Source: Vibrio hepatarius (GTDB taxonomy: Bacteria; Pseudomonadota; Gammaproteobacteria; Enterobacterales; Vibrionaceae). From it: a stretch of 64,000 nt of DNA. Location: positions 1-64,000 of the forward strand of contig NZ_JAATOO010000010.1 of NCBI RefSeq assembly GCF_011806575.1. The letters are read 5' to 3'. This document shows, in pieces, positions 58,465 through 64,000 of this stretch. Both the position numbers and the translations under genes were made by a program. Position 1 is the first letter of the stretch. Each line of letters begins with the position of its first letter. The notes beneath the pieces were generated by a model. It saw nothing but the letters and a program-made list of their open reading frames with translations. It had not been told where the DNA came from and did not search any database.

Positions 58465-59629
58465 GAAACATACCTAATTCTACAATTGTATCACTCATTT
58501 CCTTCATAAGGTTAGTTCGAGTATATTTATTAATAAAAGCACTTCTATCTGTATGCTCAAGCTTTAGCTTACTCAATGCTTTCATTGCCCCATTGTGGTC
58601 GCTAGGGTAAAAAACCTCTGCATTTAAGAGTTCCGATTTAATGAAGTCAGCAGCATATCCCGATACGCCAGCTAGGATTGGCTTTCCTGTAGCTGCATAT
58701 TCAAATATTTTTGACGGCAGGACTTTCTCAAATGCTGGGTAGTCATTCAAATGTAAAAAGAGAATATCTGCTTTCAAGTACTCTTCAACTAGCTCTTGCC
58801 GACTGACCGGAGGCAATAACTCCATGTTGCTAATATCGAAAACTCTGTCAACCAACTGTTGTTTTCGTCCACCATCACCAATAATGCAGAATTGATAGTT
58901 TTCGCTTGCTAAATTAGCAAACTTAGGAAGAATTGTATGCAACCCCTGACCTTCACCAATATTGCCCGCATAAACAAGGCGTTTTAGCTTTTCTCGCGAA
59001 CCTATTTCACGTTTAGTCTCAGGCAGGTCTAAGAATTCACCATCAATACCATTGGTGAACCAAGTGTAATTCGCCTCAGAGTATCGGCTCTTAAAATACC
59101 TAGCAAACCCTTTAGAAACGAGGTTAATATGTTGAGCTGAAGAAAATGTATATTTTTCAATGGCTGAAAGCACTGGCTTTAATAGTAATACAACTTTAGG
59201 AGATAGGACGTCTTTAATTGTATCTACAAAAATATCTCGTATATCCAGATACAAGGGTACTCTCTTATTTTTGGCGATACGAGCACCTAAAAATGCTGTG
59301 AACAATCTAGAACTAGTAGCAAAAACTAGATCATATCTTTCACTCTTAGCTAGCTTTTGAGCCTGATGATAAAATGTTTTAAATGACTTTATTTGGTCTA
59401 GCATCCCGCTTTCGTGAGACGGCAGCAATATACGTCTTATTCTTACATTGCCATCTATCTCTTCTGCTTCAGCACCTGTATCAAAACTGGCATATCGATT
59501 TGGCATTGTGGTGATTACATCAACCTCCACTCCAGACTTTTGCTTTAGCTGCTCAACTAAAGCAGTCGTTCTAAACGAGCCAGCACATAGGTCTGGCTTA
59601 AAGTAAAATGATAAAACCAGTATTCTCAC
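58457..59629 (-). CDS. Glycosyltransferase family 4
   Basis: 390 residues. GT-B fold: N-terminal LVLSFYFKPDLCAGSFRTTAL, then YAGNIGEGQGLHTILPKF and the C-terminal nucleotide-binding LKADILFLHLNDYPAFEKVLPSKIFEYAATGKPILAG. Probably adds a sugar to the lipid-linked intermediate on the cytoplasmic face. Overlaps the heparinase-like gene by four bases. Confidence 0.9.
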   Translation of the reverse strand: MRILVLSFYFKPDLCAGSFRTTALVEQLKQKSGVEVDVITTMPNRYASFDTGAEAEEIDGNVRIRRILLPSHESGMLDQIKSFKTFYHQAQKLAKSERYDLVFATSSRLFTAFLGARIAKNKRVPLYLDIRDIFVDTIKDVLSPKVVLLLKPVLSAIEKYTFSSAQHINLVSKGFARYFKSRYSEANYTWFTNGIDGEFLDLPETKREIGSREKLKRLVYAGNIGEGQGLHTILPKFANLASENYQFCIIGDGGRKQQLVDRVFDISNMELLPPVSRQELVEEYLKADILFLHLNDYPAFEKVLPSKIFEYAATGKPILAGVSGYAADFIKSELLNAEVFYPSDHNGAMKALSKLKLEHTDRSAFINKYTRTNLMKEMSDTIVELGMFHE

Positions 59630-61269
59630 GAGTCCCTCTTAATTAGTGTAATTTCTGTTCTTAAGTTGCCATTTGCAAACTCTATCTCAACCTTTTTATT
59701 CGCAATGGACTTACCAAACTCTGGATGCCAAGTGCTGTCTTTAACATTTATGAGCTCTGCACTACTTATTAAGCAAAGTACTTCATCATCCTTCGTAATC
59801 CTGAGCTGTTTCGCTGAAACCCTAGCGACACTGACGTCAGGATGAAGATGCAGGTGAAAACACGCTGGAATTGGTTTTGACAACATATCAGTGACAATGA
59901 CACTATCAGGCATGCATAGCAACTCTCTAGTATGCTTAACTTTCGGACTTTGCTGCATATAACCGTTATGGCTGGCGACTAATTGTATATGTTGCTCGCT
60001 GTTGGTAGATTTTTCTAACTTTGCATACGCCCGTTTAGCTACTCTAAAGCCAGACCAAACCTGTGAAGAGTCACATTCTAGTACCGATACAGTATTATGA
60101 GCTGGAGTTTGACGCTGCCTTATGCGCTCAGCGCTGGTGCCATATAGGGACGTTCCTGAGTTTACGAAGACACGTTGCTTACCCATCGACAACTCAAAAC
60201 TTAATGTATCTGCATGAGCATGACCCGGTAAATAGTCAGGCCCAACATTCGCATGATCGAAAATAATAGAATAGTGCTCATACGACACTCGGCTATATCC
60301 GCTATCTTGATTAGTAATTAACTTCTCTTTTACTCTATCATGTTCAAGACATAGCTTTTTTGCATAAGTAAAAATCTGTTGTGGCTGCATTGCGATACCA
60401 ATAGCTGCGTCGTTAAAAAAGCTCACTTCGCCATCATCATGTATCATGGATGAAAGCCAGTTTAGTGCTTTTTCTGCGATAGCAGTCCACTTTGGCAAAC
60501 AATCAGTTAGTTCAGACCTGTTACTTGTCATCGCCAAATCTATCAGTTCAAGTAAATCCCACAACAGGATTTCATGATACATTGGCGAAAGTTCAAAATG
60601 AGCACCATCTGCTAAAAACTGCTCATCAAGCTCTTCATTCAACAGGTTGATCCCCTGCACTAGCAGCTCCGCTGAATTTTCCCCTTGCAAATAAGCACCA
60701 ACAAAGATCAGAGCCTTAGCATTGGCAAATAAATGATTACCAAGGATATGATACTCCAATAGCTGCACCAATACATTGGCTTGGTCGAGCATACTCTTAA
60801 GGTACTTAGGCGATACTTGAGGCTGCACACTGCACCACTTGACCCAGTTTACCAGCCGCAAAGAAATAGGGTACGGTTCCCAACCATTTCCAGTACAAGG
60901 CGGGTTTTCCTCAATCCACTTATCAACAAAGCTTTGATGTAGAGATTGCCTCTCTCTCCCATTTTGTGAGCTGAAATCATCAAAATAATGTAAGTTATAC
61001 AACCATAACTTAGACTTACTTCCGCAATTCCAATCCGCAGGACTTTTAATTGTCCCCATTTGGTTAAGAAACTTAACATCAGTGTTACTAAACAAGCTCT
61101 GCCTGTTCAGTAATGGTCCAGACCATTGCCATTTAGAACTGCTTGGTTGACCACTCTCGATAAACTTTGGCTTACAGAATTGATAGTAAACTCTGAAATA
61201 TACCTGCTTGAATTTAAGATATTTCACTGTGTGAAATATCTTAAATATCTTTCCTAGTTGACCACTCAT
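59626..61269 (-). CDS. Heparinase II/III-family protein
   Basis: 547 residues with an N-terminal alpha/alpha-toroid region (ending near residue 340) and a C-terminal beta-rich domain; PGHAHADTLSFELSMGKQRVFVNSGTS around 350-380 matches the Hepar_II_III domain and has the His pair and Tyr/Asp expected for a uronic-acid lyase. No signal peptide is seen, so it is probably cytoplasmic or peripheral. Such proteins lie in many bacterial O-antigen/capsule clusters beside an ADH-Gfo fusion; role there is not established (lyase or C5-epimerase-type chemistry possible). Confidence 0.86.
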   Translation of the reverse strand: MSGQLGKIFKIFHTVKYLKFKQVYFRVYYQFCKPKFIESGQPSSSKWQWSGPLLNRQSLFSNTDVKFLNQMGTIKSPADWNCGSKSKLWLYNLHYFDDFSSQNGRERQSLHQSFVDKWIEENPPCTGNGWEPYPISLRLVNWVKWCSVQPQVSPKYLKSMLDQANVLVQLLEYHILGNHLFANAKALIFVGAYLQGENSAELLVQGINLLNEELDEQFLADGAHFELSPMYHEILLWDLLELIDLAMTSNRSELTDCLPKWTAIAEKALNWLSSMIHDDGEVSFFNDAAIGIAMQPQQIFTYAKKLCLEHDRVKEKLITNQDSGYSRVSYEHYSIIFDHANVGPDYLPGHAHADTLSFELSMGKQRVFVNSGTSLYGTSAERIRQRQTPAHNTVSVLECDSSQVWSGFRVAKRAYAKLEKSTNSEQHIQLVASHNGYMQQSPKVKHTRELLCMPDSVIVTDMLSKPIPACFHLHLHPDVSVARVSAKQLRITKDDEVLCLISSAELINVKDSTWHPEFGKSIANKKVEIEFANGNLRTEITLIKRDS

Positions 61270-63404
61270 TGTTGTCTGAGTTGCTCAGCTATATCTATAG
61301 ATATCTTCGCAACTTCAAAAATTTCATATATGTCAATTGGCGCTTGATTGCCTTCCCGGATAGAATCCAAAAACAATTGCGAGCAAAGGTTTTGACCTTT
61401 ATCTTGCTTCCAAAGGTTCATTTTCTTGAACCCTTTAAAGCCATAGCCTTTTAGCTTTACAAAGTTATCTAGCTGGAGAACTTTGCCGTCAGCAAATACT
61501 TCTATTCTCTCTTTCGGGAAGCTCGCGGCGCCGTTGGCGTAATAGTGAATAGTGCCAAATGACCCATCGGCAAAACCCAGAATGATCGCTGCCTTGTCTT
61601 CTGCAATGTCTATTGCATCACTATCCCCCATTCTACGCGCTTGTACAGACACAATTTCACTACCAACAAGGAAGCGCATTAAATCAACAAAGTGACAAGC
61701 CTCTCCTATAATTCGTCCACCGCCAACCGTGATATCTTGAGTCCAATGATCGGCAGGGATACTCCCCGCATTCATTGTCATAATGAACGACTTCGGTCCC
61801 TTTATAGGATCAATCAGTGATTTCATTTTTTGTATTTGGGGCGCAAACCGGCGGTTAAAGCCGACCATTAACTTAGGAGGATTTGCGGATTGAGACGCTT
61901 CTTCATAAGCAGATTTAACCTGCTCAAGTTCCTCATGAGTGATCGCGAGAGGCTTTTCTACGAAGACATTTTTTCCAGCACTTAAAGCATGCTTTACAAA
62001 GTGAGCATGACTATTGTGGCGTGTAACGATTGCAACTGTGTTTACGTCATCACTTTCGATTAGGGTATCAGTATCGGTGGTTGCTTCTTTGAAACCAGCT
62101 TGATTACCATGAATAACGCCATTTATGCCACCGGAAGTGGAAATGCTATACAGTTGTGCACCTGCGTTTTTGAACGCTGGAATTAGCACACGTGATGCAT
62201 AATTACCAGCACCTACAAACCCAATAACAGGCTCTCCTGGCTTGTAATCTACTTCCGAATTAAGCGTGACTTTTGACGAGTGTCGAGTTTTCGAAGGCGA
62301 GTCGTACTGCAATAGGATACCTAGTGCTGACTTGTCACTCGTAAGTAAGTCGTATGCTTCCGTTGCATTCTCAAACAAAACACGGTGCGTGATAAGCGGC
62401 TTTACGTTAAGTAGCCCACTAGCCATCATATCTAAAATAGCTTCAAAGTTTCTTTGCTCAGTCCACCTAACAAAAGGCAATGGGTAATCATTTCCTTTAT
62501 CTTCATAGTTAGGATCATAGCGACCTGGGCCATAAGAACACGACACTTGGAACGTCAGCTCCTTTTCATAAAAGTCAGCACGACTTAGTTCTAAGCCCGT
62601 TACTCCGACTAAAATGATTCGACCACGTTTACGACTCATGCGAGCTGCTTGTGTAACAGGATCATTCGATTTGGTTGACGCAGTAATAATTACCCCATCA
62701 ACTCCATTACCACGACTAAATGCCATACCAGCAGCGACAGGATCTTCACCTCGGCTAGGGTTACAAACTTCTGCCCCGAACTCTTTAGCCATATCTAACT
62801 TAGCTTGGTCAAAGTCAATAGCAAGTACCCTACAGCCCTGCGCACGTAGCATTTGTACGGTTAACAAGCCAATAAGTCCAACGCCGGTGACGACAAATGA
62901 TTCACCCATCGTAGGGTTAGCAAGGCGGATACCTTGCAAACCGATACTTGCTACCACTGTAAATGCAGCTTCTTCGTCAGAAACATTTTCCGGGATTTTT
63001 GCAACAAGATTTTTAGACACGCGTACCACATCGGCATGTGGTCCATTTGAAACTACTCGTTCTCCAACTTTAAACGAGTCTACTCCACTGCCTGCTTGAT
63101 CAACAACACCCACGTTACAGTACCCCAAAGGCAAGGGCTGAGCTAACTTGGATTTAACAGCATCAACAGTAGTCATAAGTCCGTCGGTTTGAACTTTTTC
63201 GAGCACCATTTTGACTTTATCAGGCTGAGAGCGAGCTTTATCTATTAAGTTTGCTTTACCAAAGTCCACAAGCATTCTCTCTGTGCCTGCAGAGATTAAG
63301 GTCGTGGTGGTATTAATGACAACATGGTTTTTAGTTGCTTTTGGAGCGGGCGCTTCAACAATTGACGAACCGCCTTTCGCCATATCCTGTAGAATTTGTT
63401 TCAT
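61266..63404 (-). CDS. Bidomain oxidoreductase: alcohol dehydrogenase fused to Gfo/Idh/MocA
   Basis: 712 residues. Residues 1-370 are a medium-chain dehydrogenase with NAD-binding VVTGVGLIGLLTVQMLRAQG (about 171-190). Residues 393-712 are a Gfo/Idh/MocA oxidoreductase: VIGFVGAGNYASRVLIPAF, EKPLAITHEE and GEACHFVDLMRFLVG. The full zinc-ligand set is not obvious in the first domain. It overlaps the heparinase-like gene by four bases. Likely acts on a nucleotide sugar or lipid-linked sugar, substrate unknown. Confidence 0.9.
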   Translation of the reverse strand: MKQILQDMAKGGSSIVEAPAPKATKNHVVINTTTTLISAGTERMLVDFGKANLIDKARSQPDKVKMVLEKVQTDGLMTTVDAVKSKLAQPLPLGYCNVGVVDQAGSGVDSFKVGERVVSNGPHADVVRVSKNLVAKIPENVSDEEAAFTVVASIGLQGIRLANPTMGESFVVTGVGLIGLLTVQMLRAQGCRVLAIDFDQAKLDMAKEFGAEVCNPSRGEDPVAAGMAFSRGNGVDGVIITASTKSNDPVTQAARMSRKRGRIILVGVTGLELSRADFYEKELTFQVSCSYGPGRYDPNYEDKGNDYPLPFVRWTEQRNFEAILDMMASGLLNVKPLITHRVLFENATEAYDLLTSDKSALGILLQYDSPSKTRHSSKVTLNSEVDYKPGEPVIGFVGAGNYASRVLIPAFKNAGAQLYSISTSGGINGVIHGNQAGFKEATTDTDTLIESDDVNTVAIVTRHNSHAHFVKHALSAGKNVFVEKPLAITHEELEQVKSAYEEASQSANPPKLMVGFNRRFAPQIQKMKSLIDPIKGPKSFIMTMNAGSIPADHWTQDITVGGGRIIGEACHFVDLMRFLVGSEIVSVQARRMGDSDAIDIAEDKAAIILGFADGSFGTIHYYANGAASFPKERIEVFADGKVLQLDNFVKLKGYGFKGFKKMNLWKQDKGQNLCSQLFLDSIREGNQAPIDIYEIFEVAKISIDIAEQLRQQ

Positions 63405-63405
63405 C

Positions 63406-64000
63406 TTACTTTCCTAATTGCGAACGTGCGATTTTTCTTATCTTAGTGAGGACATCTTGTGTCAAATAATTAATAAGTACCGCTTTGTAAACACCTTTAA
63501 AGACAAAAAGACTCCCAGCAGAAGCGCCGATTACTTTAAACTTTTCAATCAACTTTAATATATCTTCTGAAGAACCCGCCCCGCCAAGTATCGTAAGTGG
63601 AACACTTGCAAGCTCTCGCACTTTTTCGGCCAACTTCATATCGTAGCCTTTCATCATTCCATCTTGATCAATTGAGTTGATAACTAGCTCACCAATTCCA
63701 ATTTCTTCTAGCTCAGATATGACTTGCTCAAGTTTGTTTTTAACTTTTTTCTTTCCGTTATGGGTATAAATCTCATAACTGCCAAATAACGTTTTCTTGA
63801 CGTCTAAAACGACAACCACACTTTGCTTGCCAATGATATCTGCCATTTTTCTAAGAACCGATGGGTTGCTTAACGCTTCACTTGAAACTGCGACTTTTTC
63901 AACACCCAACTTAATAATTTCTTGTGCTTGCTGGGGGGTTTTAATTCCTCCCCCGTAACACAATGGCATACGACTCTCGTTTGCTAGATGTTTGATCATT
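63406..64000 (-). CDS. HisF2-like imidazole glycerol phosphate synthase homologue (cut by window edge)
   Basis: At least 197 residues; the N-terminal part continues past the right edge (HisF proteins have about 250). LCYGGGIKTPQQAQEIIKLGVEKVAVSSEAL, VVVLDVKK, LGELVINSIDQDGMMKGYD and LTILGGAGSSEDI fit the HisF (beta/alpha)8 barrel. In surface-sugar clusters HisF2 works with HisH2 and a WbpG-type amidotransferase to turn acetamido groups into acetamidino groups. Those partners are expected further right, outside the window. One base separates it from the ADH-Gfo gene. Confidence 0.85.
   Translation of the reverse strand, partial: MIKHLANESRMPLCYGGGIKTPQQAQEIIKLGVEKVAVSSEALSNPSVLRKMADIIGKQSVVVVLDVKKTLFGSYEIYTHNGKKKVKNKLEQVISELEEIGIGELVINSIDQDGMMKGYDMKLAEKVRELASVPLTILGGAGSSEDILKLIEKFKVIGASAGSLFVFKGVYKAVLINYLTQDVLTKIRKIARSQLGK

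Noticed and set aside
62614..63099. 161-residue plus-strand ORF opposite the ADH-Gfo gene
   Set aside because: Lies fully inside a well-supported gene; composition is typical of an antisense shadow.

Overview
The window reads as the main chromosome of a Vibrio species (marine gammaproteobacterium). Support comes from the protein sequences and gene order: an arginine deiminase set beside argF-pyrBI, the CrbR/CrbS/acs acetate-switch genes, aroQ-accBC-prmA-dusB-fis, purHD-hupA with YjaH- and YjaG-type neighbours, groESL, and murB-birA-pssA. No tRNA, rRNA, CRISPR array or insertion sequence was seen.

Layout. 1-5.1 kb: end of arcA, arcC, argF, a structured intergenic RNA candidate, the pyrBI attenuator with its leader peptide, pyrB, pyrI and an ArgR paralogue. 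5.2-7.1 kb: dsbD. 7.3-21.2 kb: acetate block with response regulator (CrbR type), MarC-family protein, a two-subunit Na+/solute symporter, a symporter-fused hybrid kinase (CrbS type, minus strand), an MFS transporter, a CBS/nucleotidyltransferase-like protein, a DnaQ-type exonuclease and acs. 21.2-36.9 kb: mostly housekeeping genes (aroQ, accBC, prmA, dusB-fis, zntR, purHD, hupA) with a few lipoproteins, a CNNM/CBS membrane protein, a 2-hydroxyacid dehydrogenase and an iron-sulfur-type uracil-DNA glycosylase homologue. 36.9-47 kb: ugd, groESL, a DUF3135 gene, wzz, a decayed second DUF3135 copy, a cysteine-containing regulator, a GNAT enzyme, murB-birA and pssA. 47-64 kb: one long minus-strand surface-polysaccharide operon entering from beyond the right edge. 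Its leftmost part (47-57 kb) is visibly more A+T rich than the housekeeping genes.

How the genes work together. The left end degrades arginine (ArcA, ArgF-type OTCase, ArcC) and shares carbamoyl phosphate with pyrimidine synthesis (PyrBI). The ArgR paralogue beside it has Asn where E. coli ArgR has the ligand-contacting Asp128, so it may sense citrulline rather than arginine. The acetate block pairs a transporter-fused kinase and its likely regulator with acetyl-CoA synthetase. The right end appears to hold two linked modules. One starts a lipid-linked glycan, probably on a QuiNAc-type sugar (WbpM-like dehydratase, SDR reductase, small phosphoglycosyl transferase) and extends it (GT4, heparinase-like protein, ADH-Gfo/Idh/MocA fusion, HisF2-like protein). 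The other is a translationally coupled set: rmlB, rmlA, two half-transketolases, an SDR epimerase fused to a polyprenyl-phosphate-type glycosyltransferase, two methyltransferases and two small EamA/ArnEF-like proteins. With rmlA/rmlB but no rmlC/rmlD in view, this second module may make, attach and flip an unusual branched or ketose-type sugar. It is the best candidate here for an undescribed system.
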